Source: Ricinus communis
Lineage: Eukaryota; Streptophyta; Magnoliopsida; Malpighiales; Euphorbiaceae
NCBI RefSeq assembly: GCF_019578655.1
Contig: NC_063256.1
Span: 10,416,001 to 10,480,000, forward strand
Length of the DNA stretch: 64,000 nucleotides
Direction of reading: 5' to 3'
A program made the translations under genes and the position numbers. This document shows positions 1-13,600 of the stretch, piece after piece; the stretch's first letter is position 1; each line of letters begins with the position of its first letter. Below the pieces are notes generated by a model. That model was not told where the DNA came from. It searched no databases and was given only the letters and a program-made list of their open reading frames with translations.

Positions 1-1690
1 TTTTTCTAACGGAGAAATTAATTTTTTTATTTATATGTATTGCATGTAGATATTAAATATTTAACTCTTTGTCATTTAAAAAATAAAATAGTACTATATA
101 TTTTAAAATTTATCATTATAGGCGTTTCTAGTGTTTAGATAATAACAAAATTCTTAATCTATTAAGAAATATAGGGATAATAACAAAAAATTAATTTTGT
201 AGTGTTTAGATAATAACAAAAAATAGTAATTTAATGCATTATATATACATTGAATTTTTTAATCTATTTATTAAAATTAATTTTGTCATTTTTTCTTTTT
301 GGTATTGAGTCTTAAAGTATTTTGATAGCTCATCACATGCGGTTTTGCTTTTATTTGTTATGGCAAGATGACTTTATTAAAAAGATTAATAGTTATGAGG
401 AATTAGGAGATGATCAAAAGAGAAAATAGACCTTCACAGAGACTATTCAAATACTTTAATGGGTTTATATTTTTTTTTTAAATTTACACTTTCAATAGTT
501 AAAAATTATATTTTATAATAATATTAAAATTTTAACAGGGAAATTTTAAAGTTAGACTGATTCCTATAAATTGTTAAGATTCCTTATTAATAAATTTAAT
601 TAGTAAATAATTTAATTAATCTATTTAATTAAACATTTAATAGAATATTTACATATTAACAAATAATTAGTAAATAATTTATCATCATTATTTAAAAGCT
701 GATATAGCTTTATACTCTGTTCTCTCCCCTTCTTTATCTCCTTTTCCTTTCATCATATCTTTAAAAATTCACGAAAAGATTAATAACTTTAAATAAATTT
801 ATTTTTTCTCCTCATTTTTTTCTCGCCTTCTCTTTCTTTAAGAGTAAATGAAGAAATTGTCAAAGTTGTAGAATCATTTTATTTGTTGTTGTTGTTGTGT
901 GTATATGAACAAAGCAAACAATAACTTTAGGTGCAAAAGAGCATTTAACATTAACACAATTAAATATTTAGTATCAATAAAAAAAGAGCAACTAAATATG
1001 AAAAAGAGTAACAATAAGTAACAATTGTGACATTATAATATAAAAGTGGTACCTGATATCTGAAACCATTATAGAAAAAGAAATAATTAAATTTAATTCA
1101 TCAAAATTAAAGGAAATAAGAGTACAAGACCAAATTGCTTTGATGAACGCATTACAAAGGAAAGCAAAAGGCATTTTGAGCTTAATAAGAATTCCGACCT
1201 AAAATTTCTTTGCATTCAAATCATCAGTTAGAAAATTTAAAATTATCTTCATATTTTCGACTTTATAATCATTAACTTACGATTTTGCTTCTCTTTCTCA
1301 AGCAAGTTGTAATGTCTTTTCTGTCTTCTATTGCTGTTACACCTTTTAGGGATACTTTATAATTTTATTTTTGCCTAAAAAGATATTAATTTTATTAATA
1401 CAAATTTGTAAAAATTATAGATTGAAGAATTTTATTGGATTGTGAATTTTAATTAATTTAATTAATGTGATTGAATTTGAGAATTTGGTTGAATTGCTGT
1501 CATGGAAGCCATTAATTTTTTTTCAAATTTTTGAAGAGATGGGAAAGAAAAAGGAGAAGGAGAGAATAAGAAAAAAGGAGAAAAATGAGTATAAAAAAAA
1601 AATGAGAAGCCGCATCAACTTTTAAACAATGGTGTTAAGTTAATGTTTGAATGAGGGGTTTAAAATATAGATTTTTTATAATTTAAAAGT
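1..1690. other. AT-rich intergenic DNA, no gene seen
   Basis: Very AT-rich sequence with homopolymer and TA-rich runs. The only open frames are short and have low-complexity translations. No domain, RNA gene or transposon protein is recognisable. A purine-rich patch lies near 1540-1610. Confidence 0.6.
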
Positions 1691-3050
1691 TTAACTAGTT
1701 GTTTATCCGTACGTTGCGTAACCGTTATTATTATTTTAATTTTTAGATATAATATAATAAATTTTTAATATTTAATATTAATTTATAATATTTTAAAAAA
1801 TAATAAATTAACTATTTTTAAATGTTCTTATTTTTCAAATTTATTAAACAATAATAAAAAATTATCTTAAAAATATTTATTAATTTAATAATAATATTGT
1901 ATAAATTAATATTATCAAAATAATTGATATTTTTATTTTTAGAATTATATTTATAATTAAAAATATTATTTTATTAGTGAATCTAATATTTAAAATATTT
2001 TTTCTATAATTAAAATTATTATCTAATTAGAAAACTAATTTATTATTAATAATATTATTAAAATATAATTAATATATTTCTTAGAATAATAATTATCTAA
2101 TTAGAAAATTAATCATTATCTAATTAGAAATCTAATTAATTATTAATATGTTATTTTTTAGGATTAGAGTTAGTGTTTAATAAAAAATATAATTTATTAA
2201 TCAATAAATTAATAGACTAAACCACAAAATTATACCTAAGTTTAAATCTCATATGTCAAAATAAGTACACATGTCAAAATAAAAATTCTATGTATCAAAA
2301 AATAAGCATACACTAGTCATTTACCCGTGCGTTGCACGACCATTATTATCATTTCGATTATAAAATTTAAGTTGATAGATACAATTTAATAAAATATTTA
2401 ATATTTATTTTTAATTTATAATAGTTTAAGAAATAATAGTAAATTAATTATTCTTAAACATCTTTAATTTTTAAATCTTATTAATGTAATAAAATAAAAA
2501 TTATTTTAAAAATATTTATTAATTAATTTCGTATTATATAACTTAATACTAGAATTTATATTACTATTTTTAGGATTAAAATTTTATTATATAATCAAAA
2601 ATTAATTTATTATTAAAAATATATTAAAAATATTATTTTTTTAAATTAAATTTATTATCTAATTAAAAATTAATATGATTATAAAAACTATTTATTAGTT
2701 AATATAATATTAAAATATAATTAATATGCTATTTCTTAAGAAAGAATTAGTATTATTATCTGATTAAAAAATATTTTTTAATAAATTTAAGAAATTATTT
2801 ATTAGTTATACCATATTAAAATATAATAAATATGTTATTTTTAGGACTAGAGTCGATTTAATTAGAAATATAACTTATTAATCAATAAATTAATAAAAAA
2901 TTATAAAATCATATATAAACTTGACTTCTATGTAACAAAAATAGTATACATATCAAAATAACATGTCAAAAATTAAATACACATATTAAAAAAATTAAAT
3001 ATAAAAATTAATATACATATATTATAAAATATCATAAAAATAATTTAAAA
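1691..3050. repeat. Two direct copies of an AT-rich dispersed repeat
   Basis: Two related units lie head to tail: copy A about 1694-2311 and copy B about 2312-3050. Each opens with ACTAGT followed by a short GC-containing motif (1706-1722 and 2324-2340). In copy B this motif is CCGTGCGTTGCACG, a degenerate palindrome. It is followed by ATTATTAT and about 500 bp of AT-rich DNA rich in TTATCTAATTAGAA and TTATTAATCAATAAATTAAT words. Both copies end in similar ATGTCAAAATAA-type text. The spacing of the ACTAGT starts is 618 bp. No coding capacity is seen. The form suggests a non-autonomous DNA element or Helitron-like unit, but no terminal structure was proved. A third related stretch occurs near 43140-43600 in the same orientation. 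Confidence 0.6.
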
Positions 3051-3958
3051 GCTCATACTCTCCTCCCACTAAGCCTTGGTAGGCAAAAAATACACCTTTA
3101 TTCTTTCTATAATATTTATAAAAGTGTCAATTTGCATAAACTTGGAGTCAATGGACCATTAACTCATATTTTTAATCTTTTTATCAATTTACCTAATAAT
3201 TTGCTTAAATTGGTCAATTTAATTCATTCAAAAGATTTAATAAATATAATAATTCAATTTTATTCCTGAACTTCATACAAAATGAAAAATTTAATAAAAA
3301 AATTCTATTAAGTTAGAATAAAATTATTTAAATTTAACGAGTTTATTTTTATTATATAATAAAAAGAATTAAGTGATATTATTGTATTAAAAATTTAAAT
3401 TTATGTCATTATTTAATTTAATATTATCAAAATTTATTTAAATTATTTTTTTTTATTTTTAAATTATTAATATAAATCTTATAAATATTTTGAATCATCA
3501 TAATTGATAGTTATTTATAAAAATATTATTAAATTTTTTTAAATATTTAAAATAAAAAATAGAGCACATATCGCATAAAATTATGATTTATAAAATTAAA
3601 TAATTTTATTTTGATTTAATAAAATTGATTATTTTATAATTAGATATTTAGTGTGAAATTTAATAATCAAATTAAAATTTTTATATTAAGGAAGTTGTTT
3701 GATTGCTTAAATTGATTATTTTATCTAATTCCTGGATAAATTAATTAAAAAGTTAAAATTTAAACTAATTGTTTGGTTACGAGTTAATGGGGACAAATTG
3801 GCATTTTCACCGTCCAAAATGTCGTCCACAGGCAGAAAAACGACAGTTAGTTACCTTTGCCGTTTGGATTTTTCTGTTAGCTCCGTATATAATTCTTCTA
3901 TTTTCTCCCTCCAGAGCTAAGCTACTAACAAGTTACAATTACAACACACACAAAGGAA
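3051..3958 (+). promoter_or_regulatory. Upstream region of the DmX-like gene
   Basis: AT-rich DNA to about 3760, then a short region of more balanced composition (3780-3958) just before the start codon at 3959. That is what a promoter/5' UTR of a constitutive plant gene often looks like. No clear TATA box could be assigned, so the transcription start is unknown. Confidence 0.35.
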
Positions 3959-4551
3959 ATGCCCGAAGCAAGCTCTTCGATCTCCACTATCAACCCCATT
4001 GATCATCTCCCTCTCTCTATTATTGGATCCGAAATTATTCCACCTGCTCCAACCAGATCCGAATCTACCATCGACTGGCTACCAGATTTTTCCGGTTACG
4101 CATGGATCGCGTATGGAGCCTCTTCTCTTCTGGTGATTTCCCACCTTCCATCCCCTATGTCCTCCGACGAGTTCCTGATCGGCCCCATTCTCCGGCAAGT
4201 TTTCGAGCTCTCCGGCGACCACTCGTCTGCCGTAACTTCCGTCTCATGGTCTTCAGTGACGCCGTCAATAGGAGAGCTTGCTGCTGCTTCAAATAACTGC
4301 ATTTATGTATTCTCACATGATTCTGGAAGCTCCAAAGGTAATGAATTTGGGTTTACTGTACTTTAGTATACTCGATATCAGTGTTTAATTAATCAGAACT
4401 GAACACGATAAATTTAATTGAAGATAAGGATTATTAAATGATAACAGATAATGTTTGGGAAGTCTATAAGAGCAGGAATTCAATTGAGCTGAATTCTATT
4501 TAGCCAATTCTCATGTTTGGAAAGACTAGACTATAGCTAACTAGCATTCTC

Positions 4552-4607
<56 letters not shown>

Positions 4608-7600
4608 CCGTTTTCAACCAAAAAAGTCAAATGTAAAAGGCATTTTTGAAAGAAATGAAATCATGCCACTAGTGAGGTGATATAGCAAGAATTCAATCGT
4701 TGAATTATTTTACACGATTTATTTGTTTTACATTATTATTCCAAACAAGGACTACATGAAAAATATTGTATAGTCTAATAGACATGGAGCTGATTCATTG
4801 TCGTGTTTAAGAACAATAAAGTGCTAAAAATGATTTCAGTAGCTGAATTGGCAATGGCAGTGTATTTTACAGACAATAAAGTTACAACCTTTCATCAATT
4901 GAACAGAGAATGGGCCATGTCTATTGTTTTATTGTAACTTTTGTATATCTTAAAGTTCAATTTTCTTTCACTCATATTCAGGTTCTTTTTGTTGGAGTCA
5001 GAATGCAGTGCTTGTACAATCTACAAAGGTGGAAGCAATCAAATGGACTGGCTCTGGGGATGGAATAATTTCTGGTGGAATTGATGTTGTTTTGTGGAGA
5101 AGGAGAAACAGGTCATCATGGGAAATAGCTTGGAAGTTTAAACGAGATGAGCCTCAAAATCTGGTTTCTGCAACTTGGTCAATTGAGGGACCTTCAGCAG
5201 CTGCCAATGCCTATCCAAGTAAACTACATGCTAAAAGATCTAGTGATGAGAGCAAGAGTGTGCTTGTATGTTATGGGAACAGTATATCTGAATATGAAAA
5301 GTGTGAGCTGTGTCATCCTCAGCCAGTGTCAATGGTTCAGTGGAGGCCATTAACAATAAATCAATCACGTAGAGATGTGAAACATTCTCCAAGGCACATG
5401 CTACTAACTTGCTGCCTTGATGGAACTGCGAGGTTATGGACTGAAATAGACAATGGAAAGGTTAAGAAACTGGGCAAGGACAACAGTGATCACAAAACAA
5501 GAAAATCCTTTTGTGTTGCTGCTGTAATTGAGATTAACCAGGTCTTGAGTGGAAGTTTAGGCATTGATATGGTTTTGAACTGGGCAACAGAACATGCAGG
5601 TGTATATAGAACTGGAGAAGGCAGTAACATCTCCACTGAAAGATATGGGCATGATTGGGTTGGCAAATGTGACTGGTTAATTGGGTTTGGACCAGGAACA
5701 GTGATTACTTTTTGGGTCATCCACTGTCTTGATGATATCTCACCCGTGAGGTTCCCCCGTGTTACACTATGGAAAAGACAAGAACTGCAGGATCTTGAAG
5801 GGGGGCATCTTGGTGGAGCTGGTTTTTCAAAATTTAAGGACTCCATTCTTCTTAACAAGGTCCTTATTTCGAGGAATTGCTTGTCTAGTCCACCTGATGA
5901 ATGCTCTTTGGTTCATTTATTACATTGTAATTCCTCGGTCTGGTCTCTGTTACATATCCAAAAATCTGGTGATATGGAGGACAGATCCTCAGACAAGTAC
6001 TTAACATCTTCTGCTAATGGTGTTTCATGTGGAGGACATACTAGAAAAATCCTACAGGTTGCTTTGCATCCTTATATTTATGAGCTTGCATTGGCTGCTT
6101 CTTTGGATTCTGATGGGTTGCTTATTTTTTGGTCAGTTTCGACTCTCAACAAGTTGGGCCTTTCAACATTGATTTCCACGTGGAAGTTTTGTGGAAAGTT
6201 TGTTACTTGTGATTCATTCTGTAAGTATACGAGCTTGAAGTGGGCACCTTCTATGTTGGATGAAGACCGTGTACTTTTTATGGGACATGTTGGAGGAATA
6301 GATTGCTTTATAGTTAAGATTTCTCAAAAGGGAGGGGACGTAATATGTCACCATGCATGCACCATACCTTTAACTGGTCACAATGCTTATGAGGATGGTC
6401 CCCGAGATATCTTTGTGATACCCCTTCCTTCTACCTGTAACAAGACTTTTAAGTACAATAAATTTATGCTTTTGGGGATATGGATGAATGCCTTTCAGGC
6501 TCTGTCATGGGAAGTTACTCTACACTGTTTTGACTTGCAAAGGAGTTCTTGTAAATGTAATTTTGATTATCAAAATAGTTCTGAGTCCTGTGCATGGAAA
6601 TTTGAAAATACTTTTGCTAATAAAAGATACTGTCTTAGTGTTAACCCGTGCTCATCTCAGTTGCCAGAGCCATACTCTTATGACCAGATTACTAGTTTTT
6701 CTGTGATAGGCCCGGGATATTTATCTCCTATGCAAGAAGGGCTAGGTTTAGATAAAGATACATCCTGCAACTTTCCTGCATATATTATGGCTACAGGGTG
6801 CTTTGATGGTACCTTGAGAATGTGGAGAAGTAACTCTTCTAAACTGCCAACTCCTGCCATTCTGTGGGAGCTTGTGGGTAACTTTGTTGCACATGAAGGC
6901 CCTGTTACTGCTATACGTTTGACTGATTGTGGTCGGAAGATTGCGACACTCTCTGCAGGGAGTAATATGGATGGCTCTAGCATTCTTCATATATGGGACA
7001 GTGTACATCTTATTGGAGCTGGAAGTTTTGTGTTAGAGGCTATATTATCTATTGATGGAGATGTTGTTGCTTTAAATTGGTTAACTTTAGGTAATGGTCA
7101 GTTCTGTCTTGGAGTGTGCATGCAGAATGAGTTACGAGTGTATGCTCAGCAGCGTTCTGTAGGCCAGACATTAGTGAACCTTGGAAAATCGTTGAATGGG
7201 GAAAACTGGTTTTGCATTGCAGTTGCTCATACTCTCCCTGCTATTCGTGACTTGCTTTGGGGCTCACAGGCTGCAGCTGTCATTATTCATGATAGTTACT
7301 ATAGTGTACTTAGTCAGTGGTTGTTTTTTGTAGATAACAAGCACCCAGTCAAATGTCATGCAAATTCTGTCGTGGTGGACTGTGAAGGTGGAAAGGGCAC
7401 GGACATTCTTTCATCAATATTCACTGATTGTGACATTGCCAACAGCCAACTCAGAGAAAAATCATTTCTTATGAAGGCTAATAAAAATAATGAGTACCTA
7501 TCAAGTAGTTTGTCTGTAGTCATGGCTCAACTGAGACAAGGTTCAGATAAAAGGTTTGGTTTCTGGAGCCTGGTCGAAATAGCTGAGAAACTAAGGGGAA

Positions 7601-10600
7601 TGTTACCTGTTTATCATCCTGAGGCACTCCTTATGAATATATATTCAGGTACTTTAGGATGGTAAAATTACTCCTTCTAAGAAAGACTCATTTTTCAAGT
7701 TTTGTTGGACTCGGCTATTATGTTTCTAGTTGTAATTTCAAAACAATTTTACCCATCTAGTTCAGATTTCTCTTCTGCGCCCCTTAAACAGCCAACGCTG
7801 TAATACTTAATGCATGTCATTCCGAATGTGTCCAGGCAATTGGAAATGTGCATATGCAGCTGTGAGGCATCTTGCTGAATATCTTACCTCTGGTTATGCT
7901 TCTGAGAGAAGATGCAGCTCTGGAAAGAATAGCTTTATTGCTCCACAGATTCATTTGTCGAGTTATTTTGAAGGACTTCTCTCCAGAGATTCAACTGTTA
8001 AAGAGTTTAAATGGAGGGCTGATGTTAACTTACCTGCTTCATCTTCACAATTTTTTGTCCATGGGACTAATTTTGATGCTTCCAATAATATATTTCCTTC
8101 ATCTACAACAGCATCTGAGCTTCATGGTTTCGTAGAGCCTGTTGAGAAGATGTATGATTTAGCAGCTTTAACCAATGTTGAGAAGTTGCAAATTCTTGCA
8201 ATCATAGATCTTCTCACCGAAATTCAGCAATCTGCTTCTGCCTATGAAAATCTTGATGAACCTGGGCGAAGGTACTTCTCATCTTGGTTGAGTACTAGTT
8301 TGGATGATGATTATTATGAGATTGATTTATGTAATGATCTTATATCTTGCTCTTAGGGTTTTGGTGGTTAAGGTTAATATGTTTCTCGTATTCAAATCTT
8401 GCTAGAAGGATCTCGCCAAAAGGGTCTTTGGTGGAGTTGTAAATTGGAGTGTCAAGCTAAAGAGAATGCAAACTATGCGATAAAACATTAAAAATGAAAT
8501 ACATTTCAATTGTCGTATATCTAGGGAAAAAATGCCTCAAAGCGTATGCACAAAATTTCTGGACTGGATATAAAACACTGACTAACTAGGTTCTACTCAA
8601 TATATAAATTCTAATGGCTCTATGAGTTCATTCACAGACATATCTCTAAGCTGGGTCATGCGGTGTCAGATGCTTGCAAAAGCTTGGCATGCCTTTGCAC
8701 ATTTTGAATGCACAAAAGCTCTATATCCATCAGAAAGAAAGGTGGATTAGGCTAGCATTGGATGTTTCATCGAACATTGTTTACACTACATAGTTTTTAA
8801 GTACATAGCTCTCTATTATGCATTGGTTCTCTCTCTCCAAGCCTTTTCCAATTTTATGCTGATAAGTGGGAGCTTTATACATTATCTAATAATTAAAATA
8901 GATTCGGGTTTCTGCATATAAAATTATAGGAAAATAGCCTCTAAATGCAATAAAATTTTGCACATGTGTGTAATGTGAAACTAGCCTCTAAATGCGCTGC
9001 AGTTTTAACATGTGTGTACTATGAAACTAAAATTTTATGCATATTATTTCTATAAGATTGCTAAAGTGCATTTTTATTGTTTCTGATACTGATCTTATCT
9101 TTCTAGGTTTTGGGTGGCATTAAGGTTTCAGCAATTATATTTTTGTCGAAGGTCTGGTAGATCATCTTCTGTGGAAGAATTGGTTGTTGACACTAGACTA
9201 ATGAGCTGGGCCTTCCATTCTGATTGTCAGGAAACTTTGTTGGGTTCTTTTCTTCCAAATGAACCATCATGGAAAGAAATGCAGGCTCTTGGTGTTGGAT
9301 TCTGGTTTACCAACAATGCACAACTACGCACAAGGGTAATACTTTGACATATTATTCTCTTCGTCTTCTGTGTTAGAAAAACAGCTTTTCTTTGCGGTCA
9401 TTTCTAAAGAAAATTACTTCCTGTCTCTGATGGAACACTGTTTGGTCTAAAATTCTGGTCATGCTAATTGGTAGTAGCTGCAGTTTTGTTATCTGAAATC
9501 ATTCAAGCGTATCTGGATATAGGGATTATTTTGTGAAGGTTGTTGGGGCAATTTCTTTGTAGTCTATTCTGTGAAAGTTATCTGAAAACTTTTTGGATAG
9601 TTGGAATTTGATAAATTAGGATCATATCTAGTGCACTATCATAGTGTTAGACACTCATCACACCAGGACAAGACTATGATAAATGGGTAGAATATTGATT
9701 GTTGCAAATCTGGGAGTTATTTGTAAAAGAGTTCTCGGACTATGTTGGCATGCATTGGTAAAAATCTTAAATTCAAACCGTCATAGAATTCATCTCACAT
9801 AGAGAATGATTCATTTACTGTTGCATGTACAAAGCGTACACTGTGTGTCCATCTATTTAGCAACTGCAGCTGTATTGTAAATATGATCTATTGATGTGAC
9901 TGCAAGTAAATCATATGAATTTCATTTAAGCAACTGATGCATGTAAAGCATATTGATTTTTATTAAGCACCTGCTTTAACTCTTGGAGAGCATTTTGTGG
10001 ATAGTAGGAAATAGTTTGCTTCTCAAACGTATTACTTGAGATCTGTAAAGGCTGAATATGAACTCATGTCATTAATCCTCAGTATTCTGCCTCTGATTAT
10101 GACTATTTCTGTTAAACTATGCTCTGGGCGCAACCAAGCTCTTTTTTTCTTTAAAAAGAAAAATGCAATTTCTTCCTTTTGTTCTTATGGTGCTTGGTTT
10201 ACTGTAGATGGAGAAATTGGCGAGAATGCAATATCTAAGAAACAGAGATCCTAAGGATTGCGCCCTTCTATACGTTGCATTGAATCGAATTCAAGTCTTG
10301 GCTGGTCTTTTTAAAATCAGCAAAGATGAAAAGGACAAACCCTTGGTGGGATTTCTTTCACGCAATTTTCAGGTTTGTGCAAAGTTATTAGCTTTGAAGC
10401 TTGTGATTTACTGTAGGCTTCATGAACAATCTGTTGTGACAGGAAAGAATTGACTATCAAAAAATTTTCTTGAAAAAGGATTATCTCACCATCTGACAAC
10501 ATTTTCCTTCCTCTTGGTCGTCATTGCATGACTATTTGGATAAGCAATTGGCTAGACTCTTCCAGAAATATTCAAGTTGCAGGGACACGTACCTATTCCC

Positions 10601-13600
10601 AAATATAAATACACTAGAAGATTTATTTTCTTTCAGTTGCAGTTTTTGTTTTTCTTCAAGTCTTGGTTGTTGATCTCTAGGTTGTTTTTGGTTTCCGTGC
10701 ACATTTCACATCTTTGCCCACCAAAAAGCAGTCATTGATGCTCTTTATTTATACATTCTTTCAGGAGGAGAAAAATAAAGCAGCTGCTTTAAAAAATGCT
10801 TATGTCTTAATGGGAAGACATCAACTGGGGCTGGCTATTGCTTTCTTTCTACTTGGTGGTGATAATTATTCTGCAATTACTGTTTGTGCAAAGAATTTAG
10901 GAGATGAACAGCTTGCCTTGGTAATTTGTCGACTCATTGAGGGTCGTGGTGGACCATTAGAACATCACCTGATTACAAAGTTTGCACTTCCATCTGCAAC
11001 TGAGAGAGGCGATTATTGGCTCGCAAGCCTTCTCAAGGTTCCTGGATTGTAAATAATGATCTTGATCTTTTCTCTTTTTCATCCTTCCGCCCCTGTTTTT
11101 CCCTTTTCCAGAAAGCGAGTATGATGTATAGCTGCAGGCATGACATTTATTAAATATTTTTATTTTGCGACTTATAATGATCTCTCTTGTTTTGCAGTGG
11201 GAATTGGGCAATTATTTTGAGTCTTTTCTTACCATGCTCGGTTTCCCAAAAAATTGTGTGCTTGGAAAATCTGCACTTTCATCCAATAATGCTGCTTTTA
11301 TGGATCCTCATATCGGATTACACTGCCTCATATTAGCAAATAAATATTGCATGAGAAATGCCATAGGGGAGCGAAATGCTGCAATCCTTGGTAGGTGGGC
11401 AACTTATATGGCGGCTACTGCCTTCAATAGAAGTGGGCTTCCTGTGAGTTTGCTTTGCATTTGTGTTATTCTTAGTATTGAGTTGAGTCTCTTCTATGGG
11501 TATCTGGCTAATTCTGTGAAGTATGAATCCATATTTACTCCTATGATTAGAGCTATTCACTACTTTAATACTTCAAATGCAGACACATCAGCCGCGTGAA
11601 TACTATATAGGGGTTGCACTTGATGTAATAGTTTTATTAACCTGCAGTTTTATCATATGACGTGTGGACTTTCTGTAACAGAGGCAGAATTTCTGCAATT
11701 CCTCTCAATTTTGGGTAGTTTGGTATTTAGGTCTAAGGAATTGTTGGAAATTCCAACAAATTTAAGTTTGTTCTCTTTGAGTTGATATTTCAATAGTTAT
11801 TAGCATTTCTATATGTTATCCCATATTCAATTAGAATAAGTAAAATCTACAAGTCTCTTAAATGCTAAAGCATTTGTAATGATGAAGTAGCTGGGCTTGC
11901 ATTTGAAAGTATGTGTGGCTAGTGATATTTAATTGCACTTCATCACCTGGGCAAAGTTGCTTTTATCTCTTTCTTGTTCATATCTATTCTTTGCTATTCC
12001 CTTAATAGTGTCAAATTACTCCAAACAATTATAATTTATTCCTATTTGAAATTCAAGCAACTTAATTCTTGTATTTTTGTCCTGCCATAAAACGGTCACC
12101 TGCACCTTTTACCCGCAAATGTCAGCATTCAATCTTTATTTAATATGCAAACCCTAAACCTCCTCTTCATAAAGTCCCCTCTTAGATTTCTAACTCTGTT
12201 AGCTGTAATCCTCCTCAGCACGGTGCATAAAGGTCTTATATTATTCCTGCTGCATAAACTTGATCTCACACTGAATTTAGAATTGATACCTGATGTTGTG
12301 CCACTTGCTTATTTATTGTGATTATTTTTCCAAGCCAGAATAAATCTACTGTACATCTGTGGCTTTTACAGCATGTTGAGTATTAATACATTTTTCAGTT
12401 TAACCAAGGTGGCTAGAAATGATAAAAACTATCACTTTGCGGACAATTCATAAAACATTGCCAAGTGGACCTGAAAAACAACCATCAAATTTCTGAAAGG
12501 GGCTTTAGAGCTAGGAAATGTATTAGGGTGTACAAGAAGCTGTATTTCTGACAGAGTAATTTATTTGTGCTTACTGTAATTTATTATTGTTGTGAACTTA
12601 AAGCTTTGAAGTCATTATTAGGCTTTTCAGATTTACACATGCAACTATGTTTGTTGTGTTTTGAATTATAAATGTTGTTTCTTTCTTCAATAATAGCTGG
12701 AAGCTTTGGAGTGCCTCTCATCTTCCTCAAGTAATTCTGGGAATATAGATCAAGGGAGTATCTCAGATGTTGATGGTTCTCAAATTCTTCATGTAATTTT
12801 AAAGCCATCTGCTAGTGATTCTGTGAATTGGCTGTCAAGAAATGTAGCTTTGCATCTGGAGTCCTGTGCTAAATTAGATTTGGCTCTTCAGTATTTCTCA
12901 AAATTGATGGGGGAACATCCTAGTTGGCCTGACACTATCATAGGGTCTGTTCAACTCAGTTCGCATGTCAAGGACTGTGAGGTTCATCAATTTAAAAAAT
13001 TGTTAGAAAATTTTCAAGAAAAACTCTATACGGGAATTTCAAAGTTTGAGCAGAAATTTTTAGTGGTTTCTTCTTGCTTAATTAAAATGGTATGTAGCTC
13101 GTGAATTTTTTGTTTGTGCCATTTGATTTACCTCATGTTGCTCTTTCCACTCTTTTTGTCCAATAGTTAATTGTTTTTGTTTATTTCTGTTTTCAGATTT
13201 TAGTCTGGTTGCATAATAATGGATCATTATTTACTGGATATGACATATTATTTGGCTATACTTCTCAATATCACTTACAAGATGAGAGCCGTTCTGTTGG
13301 CAATTCAGTCTTGTATCCTCTTCTTCATAAGACACTTTTGGAATCTGTTCAAGATATTTCCCTTTTACTTTCACGATTCATCGTCTCATGTAGCATAAAT
13401 TCCTTGCAACCTTTTGAAAATAATGAAACTGTTGAAACTAGATCATGGTCAGATACGCAGGGGCATTACTTCCAAGGTATCATGTCGATGTTGTGGAGTT
13501 TAAGGACAGCTGTGAGGAGTGTCTCTGGATTATCATCTGAGGATGTCACAGCAAGGTCCCTTGTTCTACTTGATTTATTTGAATTTTATGTACATTTCGC

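Noticed and set aside
7649..7665. Extension of the long DmX-like exon to the stop at 7665
   Set aside because: The GT at 7649 and an acceptor at 7835 join a conserved continuation in frame; the read-through is intron.
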